A stretch of DNA of 23,463 nt, from the IMG/VR virus record IMGVR_UViG_3300022868_000099, positions 1 to 23,463 of that record; one strand, given 5' to 3'. The position numbers and the translations under genes are program-made. Below are positions 7,273 through 14,713 of this stretch, piece after piece (the first letter of the stretch is position 1; each line of letters begins with the position of its first letter). The stretch is from a virus. The notes under the pieces were generated by a model. The model did no database searches and had not been told where the DNA came from. It was given only the letters and a program-made list of their open reading frames with translations.

Positions 7273-8748
7273 ATGGCTAATTTAACAGGTGGTAATATTG
7301 CTTCAAATTTAAAAGATACTAAAAATAATATAACTAATGATATTAGAAATATTAAAAGTAATGATATTGTTGCAAATTCAGAATATAATAGTGATGATGT
7401 GAATGATGATTTATTTCAGTCAAATGCTACAAATTTTGGATATGTTCAGGGTTATTTAGAAGTTGATGAAAATGGAATATTAAAACAACCAAAAACTATA
7501 AATAAAGATGGCACTCTCCAAATTATAGGAAATAAAGATCAAACTACTACTTTTAATCAAGATTACGCATATGATTTAGAACAACATAATATTAGACAAA
7601 CAGATGCAGAAGAAACATTTTTATATAATACTGATGATTATGAAGATCCTACATATTTAGGATTTGAAGTTTTATTTTTATCAAATGAATCTCCATTATT
7701 TAATTATGATAATGGGAATATTGGAGTAAAAAATTCCGCTTTACAATTTATTCAAAAATATTCAAATATTCCAGAAATTGCACAAAGAGAGAAAATATTA
7801 ATTTTATTTTTACAAAGTTTAAAAGATATTTTTTCTATTTCTATGGATTCATCATTAGGACATAAGAATACAAAAAATAAAAAACATTATGTTGAAACTA
7901 TTATAGGTTTAGAAAAATTAAATAATAAAATGGTTGAATATGAAAAAAATTTAATCACTATCACATTAACTGAAGATGTATCTTTAAGAACATATTATTT
8001 AGCAGAATTATATAATAATTTAATTTATTCTTATAAAAATCAAAGAAAATTAATTCCAGATAATTGTTTAAGATTTGATATGATAATTAAAATAAATGAT
8101 ATTCGAGCATTTAAATTTCATACTAATAATCAAAATAAAGTAATTGATACTAAGACATATATTATGTATAAATTACATGATTGTAATTTTGATTTTGTTG
8201 AAAGTCAATCACATAAACAAGCTATAACTATGGCAGGTCAATCAAAATTTGATACTGCTGCAAATAATTTAAATTTAAAAATTTCTTATAAATCAATATC
8301 TAAAACATTTTCATCAAATTTAATAGATGAAAATTATGCAAGAATTATTAAAAATAAATCAGAGAATATTTTTAGAGCTGGAAATTTAAATCCATCTATA
8401 TTTTTTGAAAATAAATCTAATAAAGAATTAAAATTTAGTAATATAAGTAAATCTAATAAGAAAATAAAAACATTTGATAAAATTTCTGGTAATTCTTTAA
8501 CTGATAATCTTAAAAATTCTATTATTAATAATGTAGATATTTTTGGAGATCAATTAATTAATAGATTTGAAGAAATAAGAGGAACATTAATTGGTGGGTT
8601 AATTAATCAAATTAGAAAAACAACAAATTTACCAATAATAAATCCAGATAATGTTTATAGTGAAGATTTTAGAACATTATCTTTAGAAAATTTTGGAAAA
8701 GGTTTATCATCAGATTTATTAGGTGATGTAATAGCAGAAATATTTTAA
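7273..8748 (+). CDS. Baseplate/tail-tube-like structural protein
   Basis: A 491-residue protein placed between the hub and the spike genes with 5- and 19-nt gaps, so in the same operon. Residues about 225-320 read ITITLTEDVSLRTYYLAELY, NNLIYS, then PDNCLRFDMIIKINDIRAFKF and YIMYKLHDCNFDF. This recalls tube-fold proteins such as the tail-tube protein and its baseplate homologues gp48 and gp54. The N-terminus is Asn/Asp-rich and low complexity. The C-terminus (about 400-491) contains helical segments and a GLINQIRKTTNLP stretch. Likely a structural part of the tube-baseplate junction. The precise T4 equivalent is unclear. Confidence 0.5.
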   Translation: MANLTGGNIASNLKDTKNNITNDIRNIKSNDIVANSEYNSDDVNDDLFQSNATNFGYVQGYLEVDENGILKQPKTINKDGTLQIIGNKDQTTTFNQDYAYDLEQHNIRQTDAEETFLYNTDDYEDPTYLGFEVLFLSNESPLFNYDNGNIGVKNSALQFIQKYSNIPEIAQREKILILFLQSLKDIFSISMDSSLGHKNTKNKKHYVETIIGLEKLNNKMVEYEKNLITITLTEDVSLRTYYLAELYNNLIYSYKNQRKLIPDNCLRFDMIIKINDIRAFKFHTNNQNKVIDTKTYIMYKLHDCNFDFVESQSHKQAITMAGQSKFDTAANNLNLKISYKSISKTFSSNLIDENYARIIKNKSENIFRAGNLNPSIFFENKSNKELKFSNISKSNKKIKTFDKISGNSLTDNLKNSIINNVDIFGDQLINRFEEIRGTLIGGLINQIRKTTNLPIINPDNVYSEDFRTLSLENFGKGLSSDLLGDVIAEIF

Positions 8749-8767
8749 AATAAATAAAAAATAAAAA

Positions 8768-10810
8768 ATGATTTTTAATCAATTAAATTTAAAAGATGTA
8801 ATATTTGTTGGAATAGTTGAAGATGTAAATGATGAAAAACGTATAGGAAGAATAAAAGTTCGAGTACAAAATGTTTTTAATGAAATTCCATTAGAAGATA
8901 TTCCTTGGGCAGAACCACAACGTAGTTTAAATGGTAAATCATTTTGTGTTCCTGCTATTGGAAAATTAGTTAATGTTATTTTTGTACATGGAAATGTTTA
9001 TGAACCACAATATATTTATTCTGAAAAATATAATACAAATTTACAACAAAAATTAAATGACCTAGATGATAAAGAATATGCTAATTTTACAGCATTATTA
9101 ATGGATCATAGAACACAAATGTATGCTGATGATACAAATCTAAGATTAGATTATAAATTTAATCAATTATCAATAAAAGATGATGGTATAGATATACATT
9201 TAAAAGATAATAATCAAGAATTACATTTAGGTCATAATTATTCAAATCAAAGTGCGATGTTAGGTGATCATTTTTTAGATTGGTTTGATGGATTTATGAA
9301 TACATTATTAAAACCAATATCATTAATTGGTAATACTGGTGTGCCTATTGTAAAACCATTAGTTGATATTGAAATTCAAAAATATCAGGTATTGAAAAAA
9401 ACATTTTTAAGTCAACATGTAAAAATTGTTGATAATGGAAGTTGTAAAAATGTTGGTGAAAATAGAAAAGATTCACCAGCACAAGATGATGTTATTGATA
9501 TTAATGATGATAAAATATTAAATTCTCCACAAATTAAACCAGAAATTAAGAAAAAAATTACTGAAAAAAGAGAAGAAGATAATACTGAAGTTCAAACAAG
9601 TAAACCTAATCCAGCAGATAAATTAGTTGATGATGGTAAAATTGTTGGAGGAGGAGAAGATCAAACTGGGGATGCACCAGAAATTAAATATATTGAACCA
9701 GAAATTTTAAATAATAGTGAATGGTTAAATAAAAATCTGTCTGGAGATGAAAAATATAATTTTGAAACAACTGAAAATGTAGAAGAAAGAAAAATATTTA
9801 TACCAGAAATAGAAACAGAATCAACACCAAGTGATCCTTATGATAATTTTTGGGTTGGTAGAAAAGGTAGATCTGCAGATTCATTTGAAGCACCACCAGT
9901 TGAAAATGAAACTTATGGATCATATACAACAACTTCTGATTCCCCTGTTGGATATACTTCATCAGGTAAAAAAGGACCAACAAAAACATTAAAAAGTGGA
10001 AAGATATTAGAAAATGGAAAAATTAATGCTAGTGATTTAACTGAAGTTGAAGGGTTTACAGTGAAGGGAAAAGAGATGATAATTTTATTAGAAAAAAATG
10101 CATCAAAAGAATTTATAAAATTAAATAATGCTTGGAAAGCTGCATCAGAAAATAAATCTGGAAAACCACTAGATATTTCCGGAGAAGATTCTGCATATAG
10201 AACTGTAGCACAACAAATAGCTTTGCAAATCTCTCAAGGAAAAGATGTTGCGGCATCCGCAGGATCAAGTCCTCATGGTTGGGGTATTGCCATTGATATT
10301 AATGGCACAAGAAGAATTGATAGTCAACATAAAGGGGGGACTGGCTTATATAAATGGTTAAAAAAGAAATCACAAGAAAAAGAATGGAAAATTCAAAGAA
10401 TTAAATGGGGTGGTCCATCATCTGAAAGATATGCAAAAAGAAATAATGTTGTATCTGAAAATTGGGAAAGATGGCATTGGATGTACACCGGACCTACTGT
10501 TTATAACGAAGAATCACCAGTAAAAAAGAAACAATTATCATATACTCTTGTTTCTTATAAAAGTTTTGCACAAAAATTATATGATGCGATGAATAAATCT
10601 AATGATGATGAAGATGCTATTTATGTTGTTATAAAAAAAATGAAAACTGATGATGATGTTCATGAATTAAATACCGCTTTTGGAATAAAAATTTTAAAAA
10701 AGAAAAAAAGAAATTTAACTCAATGGTTTAAAAAAGAATTAAAAACTTCAGAACTTGAATTTCTTAATCAAATATTAAGAGACAAAAATATAAAGACACT
10801 TTTTATCTAA
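8768..10810 (+). CDS. Hub spike protein: gp5-like OB fold with M15 peptidase and annexin-like C-terminus
   Basis: A 680-residue multidomain protein. Residues 1-90 form a gp5/VgrG-type OB fold (VGIVEDVNDEKRIGRIKVRV, then IPWAEP and NVIFVHGNVYEPQYIYS). About 100-175 include a region reading LRLDYKFNQLSIKDDGIDIH. A long charged linker (about 225-410) follows. About 420-580 is a zinc D,D-peptidase domain of the M15/LAS type. It has AYRT at 476-479, S501-P-H503-G-W-G-I-A-I-D510 fitting SxHxxGxAxD, and WHW at 569-571, so the zinc ligands H503, D510 and H570 are present. Residues about 600-680 resemble a repeat ending in a LTQWFKKEL...LNQILRDKNIK pattern seen at C-termini of other Bacteroidota-phage proteins. 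It should sit at the tail tip and cut peptide cross-links of peptidoglycan during entry, replacing the gp5 lysozyme. Confidence 0.8.
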   Translation: MIFNQLNLKDVIFVGIVEDVNDEKRIGRIKVRVQNVFNEIPLEDIPWAEPQRSLNGKSFCVPAIGKLVNVIFVHGNVYEPQYIYSEKYNTNLQQKLNDLDDKEYANFTALLMDHRTQMYADDTNLRLDYKFNQLSIKDDGIDIHLKDNNQELHLGHNYSNQSAMLGDHFLDWFDGFMNTLLKPISLIGNTGVPIVKPLVDIEIQKYQVLKKTFLSQHVKIVDNGSCKNVGENRKDSPAQDDVIDINDDKILNSPQIKPEIKKKITEKREEDNTEVQTSKPNPADKLVDDGKIVGGGEDQTGDAPEIKYIEPEILNNSEWLNKNLSGDEKYNFETTENVEERKIFIPEIETESTPSDPYDNFWVGRKGRSADSFEAPPVENETYGSYTTTSDSPVGYTSSGKKGPTKTLKSGKILENGKINASDLTEVEGFTVKGKEMIILLEKNASKEFIKLNNAWKAASENKSGKPLDISGEDSAYRTVAQQIALQISQGKDVAASAGSSPHGWGIAIDINGTRRIDSQHKGGTGLYKWLKKKSQEKEWKIQRIKWGGPSSERYAKRNNVVSENWERWHWMYTGPTVYNEESPVKKKQLSYTLVSYKSFAQKLYDAMNKSNDDEDAIYVVIKKMKTDDDVHELNTAFGIKILKKKKRNLTQWFKKELKTSELEFLNQILRDKNIKTLFI

Positions 10811-10847
10811 TTTCTAAAAAATACTTATTAATTTTTATATATAAGAT

Positions 10848-11399
10848 ATGAAAAATATAAAAACATATGGAGAAATCCAATATTATCTTTATGATGGAGA
10901 TAAAAAAGAAAAAAAAGTATCTAAAAAAACATTCTTAAATTCTAAAGGGGCATCTGTCAAACATTATCATAAAATTCCTAAGAAAAAATTAACAACATCA
11001 TTAACTGGTAAAGTTATTGAAAAATTAAATCATGTTTTAACATTTGAAAAATATAGTGATATAGATTATAATAAAAAAGGCACATTTGGTATTGATAGTC
11101 ATCAAGGACCTAATATGAGAATTAATAATAATCCTAATCAACCAACTTTTGATGGTGGAGATGGTCCAAGTGGAACATCAGTTCCAGATACAACTAAAAG
11201 TGTAGTTAAATCTGTGAAAAATAAAAGAGGCAATAATGCAAAAGTTATGCAAAAGAAAAGAAAAGAGAAAATTAAAAAATATTCTGATGATGAAAAAGAT
11301 GCTAAAATGATGACTTATCAAACAAGTGATGATTTAACTAAATATGCTCCAAATCGTAAACCTACAACAAATGCAGGAGGGTCTTCACAATGGGGATAA
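10848..11399 (+). CDS. Basic phage protein of unknown function
   Basis: A 183-residue, strongly basic protein, 37 nt after the spike gene. It has a T4-internal-protein-like start (MKNIKTYGEI), a Lys-rich segment with HYHKIPKKK (about 39-47) and LTFEKYSDIDY (about 64-74). A Gly/Pro/Asn-rich middle (GPNMRINNNPNQPTFDGGDG) is followed by KVMQKKRKEKIKKYSDDEKD. The hexapeptide KDAKMM also occurs in the protein encoded at 12462-13007. No fold recognised and it looks largely disordered. A variant TTTATATATAAG at 10834-10845 may be its promoter. It could be a virion or DNA-binding head protein, but this is only suggested by charge and neighbours. Confidence 0.6.
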   Translation: MKNIKTYGEIQYYLYDGDKKEKKVSKKTFLNSKGASVKHYHKIPKKKLTTSLTGKVIEKLNHVLTFEKYSDIDYNKKGTFGIDSHQGPNMRINNNPNQPTFDGGDGPSGTSVPDTTKSVVKSVKNKRGNNAKVMQKKRKEKIKKYSDDEKDAKMMTYQTSDDLTKYAPNRKPTTNAGGSSQWG

Positions 11400-11414
11400 A
11401 AATAAAAATTGATA

Positions 11415-12053
11415 ATGTTAAATTATTTAAAAACATATAAATTATTTGAGAATAATGAAAATATATATGAAATTATTCAATTATTTAAAGATAATTGTAA
11501 AGAATTTTTATTTGATGATACTAAAATATTTCGTTCTGTTAATATTAATAAAAAATGGTTAAAATGGAATAAATCTTTAACTAAATCAACATATTTATAT
11601 AAAGGAAAAAAATTTAGAAATTCTGCTTATATGAATGGAGAAAATACATACACATTTATTATAAATCATACAGAACCTTGGAAAAATTATCCAAAAAGAG
11701 AATTAATTTGCAGTTTAAATACTATTAGAGCATTTAGTAATTCTTTTTATCGAGTTATACCATATGATAATACAAAATGGGGAGTAGTGCCATCAAATGA
11801 TATTCAAGATACAAAATTTTATGAGATACAAAATTTTAATAGATTTGATGTAGAAGATTATTTGAATCATATAGAAGAATATGAACAAGAACTTTTAAAA
11901 GATTATACTCCTGAAAAATTAGGATTTAAAATATGTAATAATAAAAAATTAAATAATATTTCTAAAAATTTAGAAGTTTGGACAGATTCCCCGGTTCTTT
12001 TAATAAATATAAATAATATTGATGAATTTGAAGAAATTGTAAAGAAAATTTAA
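11415..12053 (+). CDS. Putative ADP-ribosyltransferase-like phage protein with capsid-targeting-like N-terminus
   Basis: A 212-residue protein starting at the ATG at 11415; a TTG at 11409 is in frame but less likely. The N-terminus MLNYLKTYKLFENNEN resembles the capsid-targeting peptide MKTYQEFIAE of T4 internal proteins, and LFE-N would suit an LxE-type prohead protease site. Downstream come IFRSVN, then RNSAYMNGENTYTFIINHTE, PWKNYPKRELICSLNTI, FYRVIPYDNTKWGVVPSND. This (R)...PW..YPKR...YRVIPY pattern is one I associate with phage proteins of ADP-ribosyltransferase-like type, but a complete R-S-E triad cannot be pinned down. If right, it could be packaged and injected to modify host proteins, like T4 Alt. 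It forms an operon with 10848-11399. Confidence 0.45.
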   Translation: MLNYLKTYKLFENNENIYEIIQLFKDNCKEFLFDDTKIFRSVNINKKWLKWNKSLTKSTYLYKGKKFRNSAYMNGENTYTFIINHTEPWKNYPKRELICSLNTIRAFSNSFYRVIPYDNTKWGVVPSNDIQDTKFYEIQNFNRFDVEDYLNHIEEYEQELLKDYTPEKLGFKICNNKKLNNISKNLEVWTDSPVLLININNIDEFEEIVKKI

Positions 12054-12060
12054 TATATAA
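12049..12060 (+). promoter_or_regulatory. Promoter-like motif TTTAATATATAA
   Basis: A perfect copy of the recurrent motif overlapping the stop codon of the preceding gene and ending 5 nt before the ATG at 12066. The short distance is unusual compared with the ~20 nt seen elsewhere, so it may be coincidental. Confidence 0.3.
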
Positions 12061-12065
12061 ATTAT

Positions 12066-12470
12066 ATGGAAAAATACACAGAAAAATATAAAGATTATCT
12101 TTATGAAAGTTTAGATGACAAATTAAAAGATAAATTAAAAGATGATTATATAACATTAAAAAGAGGGATTTTATTACTATTAGAAGAATCCATTGAAAAT
12201 ACTGAAGAATTAGTTGATGTTCAAAATTTTATTAATAAATCTGCTGGAAATTTAAATGATAATCCATTAATTGGTTTTGTTGAAGATGGTGAGATTTTTG
12301 ATTTTTATCTTAAATATCAAAATGATATTAATCAAATATGTAATAATAATGGTTGGTTTGGGAAAGTACCAAAAGAAGAAAGTATATTTAGTTTATATGG
12401 ATATGTGATAAATGGGTCTAAATTTGGAGTTACTCAATGTTTAAAAATAATGGAGAAAGAATTATTTTAA
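12066..12470 (+). CDS. Small acidic phage protein of unknown function
   Basis: A 134-residue acidic protein, 12 nt after the previous gene. Its N-terminus (MEKYTEKYKDYLYESLDDKLKD) is helical. The rest has a conserved-looking set of segments: LKRGILLLLEESIENTEELV, NFINKSAGNLNDNPLIGFVE, IFDFYLKYQNDINQICNNNG and FSLYGYVINGSKFGVTQCL. The second half looks like a compact helical domain. It was not matched to a known function. Its last 9 nt overlap the end of the convergent gene at 12462. Confidence 0.65.
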   Translation: MEKYTEKYKDYLYESLDDKLKDKLKDDYITLKRGILLLLEESIENTEELVDVQNFINKSAGNLNDNPLIGFVEDGEIFDFYLKYQNDINQICNNNGWFGKVPKEESIFSLYGYVINGSKFGVTQCLKIMEKELF

Positions 12471-13007
12471 TAATTTTTTAATATTTTCACTAATCATATC
12501 TCTAATTTCTAAATTAGGAATATTTTTTATTATAGCATATGTTTCTGTACCAATAATTTCAATATTTTTCATTATATTTTTTAATTTTTCATTTTTATTA
12601 TAATAATCTAATAATGTTTTTGAAAAAATGTTTAATTTAATATCTGTATCAATATTATATTTAAGTACAACCAATGAATTATTTTGTTCTGTAATTATAT
12701 AATGTAGTTTTTCTTTTGAAATATTTTTTGATTCTAATAATTTTAAAGTATCAGATGGTTTAATTAATTTTTTAAAATTCACAACTTTACCATCAAAAAT
12801 ATATTCTAAATTTTCTTCTAATTTTGGTTCTTCAACTTCTGCTTTAGGTTCTTTAGGTTTTTTAGAAATAGGTTTCATCATTTTTGCATCTTTTGATATA
12901 GAAACTTTGGGATTTTTGATAACAGGTTTCTCAATAGATGGGATTTTAATACTATCTTTTTTATCTTTACATTCATTAGAATTAAAATTACTATATTTTT
13001 TTAACAT
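12462..13007 (-). CDS. Unknown protein with disordered N-half
   Basis: 181 residues. The first ~65 are a Lys/Pro/Glu-rich, probably disordered segment (KPISKKPKEPKAEVEEPKLE). The rest is a small helical domain with YIFDGKVVNFKKLIKPSDTL and LLESKNISKEKLHYIITEQN. It shares KDAKMM with the product of 10848-11399. The motif TTAATATATAA at 13066-13076 is 59 nt upstream, and the terminator hairpin at 13031-13067 lies between, so this gene either has its own promoter within that leader or is read through from the 13594 gene. No function recognised. Confidence 0.6.
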   Translation of the reverse strand: MLKKYSNFNSNECKDKKDSIKIPSIEKPVIKNPKVSISKDAKMMKPISKKPKEPKAEVEEPKLEENLEYIFDGKVVNFKKLIKPSDTLKLLESKNISKEKLHYIITEQNNSLVVLKYNIDTDIKLNIFSKTLLDYYNKNEKLKNIMKNIEIIGTETYAIIKNIPNLEIRDMISENIKKLLK

Positions 13008-13030
13008 GGTATTTAGTTATTTTATAAATA

Positions 13031-13067
13031 AAAAAAATCTCAATCTCGATCAATTGAGATTTTTTTT
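13031..13067 (-). terminator. Rho-independent terminator after the 13082-13594 gene
   Basis: ATCTCAAT (13037-13044) pairs perfectly with ATTGAGAT (13053-13060) around an 8-nt loop. Flanking A and T runs extend the stem and provide a U-tract in either direction. It lies 15 nt past the stop of the minus-strand Gln-rich gene and should end that transcript. Confidence 0.75.
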
Positions 13068-13076
13068 ATATATTAA
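13066..13076 (-). promoter_or_regulatory. Promoter-like motif upstream of terminator hairpin
   Basis: TTAATATATAA on the minus strand between the stop of the Gln-rich gene and the terminator. If used for the 13007 gene, its transcript would start next to or inside the hairpin. Confidence 0.3.
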
Positions 13077-13081
13077 TTTTT

Positions 13082-13594
13082 TTATATTTCTTGACTATTA
13101 GCTGTTGTTTGAATTTGTCCTTGTCCTTGTCCTTGAGGTTGTAATTGTCCTTGAGGTTGTACTTGTCCTTGAGGTTGTACTTGAGTTTGAATTTCTTGTG
13201 CAGGAATGTCTTGTGCAGTTTCTTGTGCTTGAGGATTCTGTGATTGAGTATCTTGCATTTGAATTTGTGGTTGTTGTATCTGTGTTTGCATTTGTGGTTG
13301 AACACTTGTACTTACATCACCAAGAACAATAGATGTTGGGAAATTTTCAATATTTAAATAATTAGTTGTCATAAAATCCACCAACATTTCAGCGATTTCT
13401 TCTTTACCAAATCTATCTTCTAATTTTTCCCCAGTTTCATCTTTAACTTTTTTCATATAACTTGCAATTAAAGATTTAGGTATATCAATTGAATTTCTAA
13501 CTTTAAATGTGTCTCCTAATGTAATAGTTGATTCATTTACAGTTTTACTATTTTTCAAATTTTTGAAATCTTTCATATTTTTCATATTTTCCAT
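13082..13594 (-). CDS. Protein with Gln/Pro-rich C-terminal tail
   Basis: 170 residues. The N-terminal ~95 form a small charged domain containing DIPKSLIASYMKKVKDETGE, EEIAEMLVDFMTTNYLNIEN. From about residue 97 the chain is low-complexity, with repeats of QPQ, QTQ, QAQ and a tandem QPQGQ (QPQGQVQPQGQLQPQGQGQG). At the DNA level the tail is GC-richer and repetitive, and the antisense frames remain open only because of this bias. The N-terminus MENMKNMKDFKNLKN is hydrophobic-charged and could be a processed leader. It is bounded by a promoter-like motif at 13615-13625 and a terminator, making it a single-gene unit. Function unknown; possibly a structural or scaffold-like protein. Confidence 0.65.
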   Translation of the reverse strand: MENMKNMKDFKNLKNSKTVNESTITLGDTFKVRNSIDIPKSLIASYMKKVKDETGEKLEDRFGKEEIAEMLVDFMTTNYLNIENFPTSIVLGDVSTSVQPQMQTQIQQPQIQMQDTQSQNPQAQETAQDIPAQEIQTQVQPQGQVQPQGQLQPQGQGQGQIQTTANSQEI

Positions 13595-13614
13595 AATATA
13601 ATTTATTTTTTCTT

Positions 13615-13625
13615 TTATATATTAA
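13615..13625 (-). promoter_or_regulatory. Promoter-like motif for the Gln-rich gene
   Basis: TTAATATATAA on the minus strand ends 20 nt before the ATG at 13594, the spacing seen for several other genes. Confidence 0.45.
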
Positions 13626-13699
13626 TAAAAAAAAGCCATTTTTTAAATTAAAATAGTTTTGAAATTATTATTGTAAAAAATTGTTTAGAACACTATCAG

Positions 13700-13711
13700 T
13701 TTAATATATAA
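13700..13711 (+). promoter_or_regulatory. Promoter-like motif for the spanin-like pair
   Basis: TTTAATATATAA ends 21 nt before the ATG at 13733. The upstream minus-strand gene is divergent, so this segment must hold the start of this transcript. Confidence 0.45.
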
Positions 13712-13732
13712 AGAAAATAAATAAATATAAAT

Positions 13733-14098
13733 ATGGTTGAATCATCAGAAAAAACAAACAAGAAAAAACAGATAATATTTATTATAATATACACAATAAT
13801 TATTTTAATAATTGGATATGTTGTGTTTAATAATAAAACAAATACTTATAAAAATAAAATTGATTCAATTGAATTAAAACATAAAAATATAGAAGATAGT
13901 TTAAATAACCAAATTCAATTAAAAAATAATAAAATAGATTCATTATTTGGTAAAAATAAAGAAATTACATTAAATATTGATTCAATAAAAAATAAACAAA
14001 ATGATAATGAAAAAGCTACGTATATACCTTTTACTAATCTTAAGCCTGATAATGTTGTCAGCTTATTCTCAGGATACAATACCAACAGAAATTACTAA
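13733..14098 (+). CDS. Inner-membrane spanin-like protein (Rz-like)
   Basis: A 121-residue protein with a short cytoplasmic Lys-rich N-terminus, one transmembrane helix (about 13-32, IIFIIIYTIIILIIGYVVF), then a coiled-coil periplasmic part with LDSI/IDSL-type heptads (about 38-90) and a C-terminal tail (FTNLKPDNVVSLF). This N-in, C-out helix plus coiled coil is the layout of an i-spanin. Its last 98 nt overlap the next gene in a different frame, as in Rz/Rz1 pairs. In lysis it would span the periplasm and help fuse the membranes. No holin or endolysin gene is recognised next to it, so the function rests on topology and overlap. Confidence 0.55.
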   Translation: MVESSEKTNKKKQIIFIIIYTIIILIIGYVVFNNKTNTYKNKIDSIELKHKNIEDSLNNQIQLKNNKIDSLFGKNKEITLNIDSIKNKQNDNEKATYIPFTNLKPDNVVSLFSGYNTNRNY

Positions 14099-14480
14099 TA
14101 AAGATTCAATTACTAATATTGATTTAACCCCAAAAGTAATTAAGATGGGAGATAGTACATATTATTGTTTTTATACTGAACAAACAGCATATTTATTTAA
14201 TGGATTAATACAAAGAGATTTTTATTTTGATAAATATCAAGAAAAAGTAATTGATTTTAATAATATTTCAATACAATATGAAAATAAGATTGATAATTTA
14301 TATACAATTATTGAAACTAAAAATGAAATCAATAAAGATGAACAGGGGAAAACTCAAAATTGTAAATCTGAAATGGAAGAAAAAGAAAAAGTTTATAAAA
14401 AAGAAATCAGAAATCAGAAAATACAAAAATATGTTTCTTGGGGAGTTGGTGTAGGATTAATAGTATTATTATTATTTTAA
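14007..14480 (+). CDS. Secreted/anchored spanin-partner-like protein
   Basis: The ATG at 14007 (MKKLR) is preferred over the in-frame ATG at 14001. It gives 157 residues and a classic signal peptide (KKLRIYLLLILSLIMLSAYS, probable cut before QD), then IPTEITNKDS, a folded portion (VIKMGDSTYYCFYTEQTAY), a coiled coil (about 70-130), and a C-terminal hydrophobic helix (YVSWGVGVGLIVLLLF). There is no lipobox cysteine, so it is not a standard o-spanin lipoprotein. The C-terminal helix could anchor it instead. It overlaps the upstream gene by 92-98 nt in another frame. It may be the outer partner of that protein or another envelope protein of the phage. Confidence 0.5.
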   Translation: MKKLRIYLLLILSLIMLSAYSQDTIPTEITNKDSITNIDLTPKVIKMGDSTYYCFYTEQTAYLFNGLIQRDFYFDKYQEKVIDFNNISIQYENKIDNLYTIIETKNEINKDEQGKTQNCKSEMEEKEKVYKKEIRNQKIQKYVSWGVGVGLIVLLLF

Positions 14481-14493
14481 AAAAAAATATATT

Positions 14494-14697
14494 ATGGGAA
14501 AAATGAATTATGGGGAACATAACATAGTTATGTGTATAAAAGATTATTTTTTAGATTGTTATGATGGTGATGAACCTGTTTATGAAAAAAATCAATGGTA
14601 TTTAGTAGATAAAATTAATGATAGATATAAAATATATAGAAAAATAAACAATAAAATATTTACAGAAAAAGAATTTAAAATTTATTTTGCTTTTTAA
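14494..14697 (+). CDS. Small phage protein of unknown function
   Basis: A 67-residue protein 13 nt after the previous gene. It has IVMCIKDYFLDCYDGDEPVY, then NQWYLVDKINDRYKIYRKIN and ending FTEKEFKIYFAF. The spacing of hydrophobic residues suggests a small beta-barrel with alternating strands, a shape common among small phage proteins of unknown role. It could start at the second ATG (MNYGEHN). It ends 16 nt before the convergent fibre gene. Confidence 0.6.
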   Translation: MGKMNYGEHNIVMCIKDYFLDCYDGDEPVYEKNQWYLVDKINDRYKIYRKINNKIFTEKEFKIYFAF

Positions 14698-14713
14698 AGA
14701 TATAAAAAAATAT

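Noticed and set aside
9798-9989. Hydrophobic frame antisense to the spike gene
   Set aside because: No leader or homology; it arises from the GAA/CCA-rich linker of the spike gene.
13066-13305. Lys/His-rich minus-strand frame overlapping the Gln-rich gene
   Set aside because: Another frame of the same repetitive DNA; composition is explained by the CAA-rich repeats.
13105-13332. Plus-strand reading frame opposite the Gln-rich tail
   Set aside because: It is the antisense of CAA/CAG-rich repeats, giving a Val/Leu/Glu-rich string with no protein character; a shadow of the real gene.
13626-13665. Possible terminator near AAAAGCCATTTT
   Set aside because: Arms pair imperfectly and the site is between divergent genes, where a terminator is not needed.
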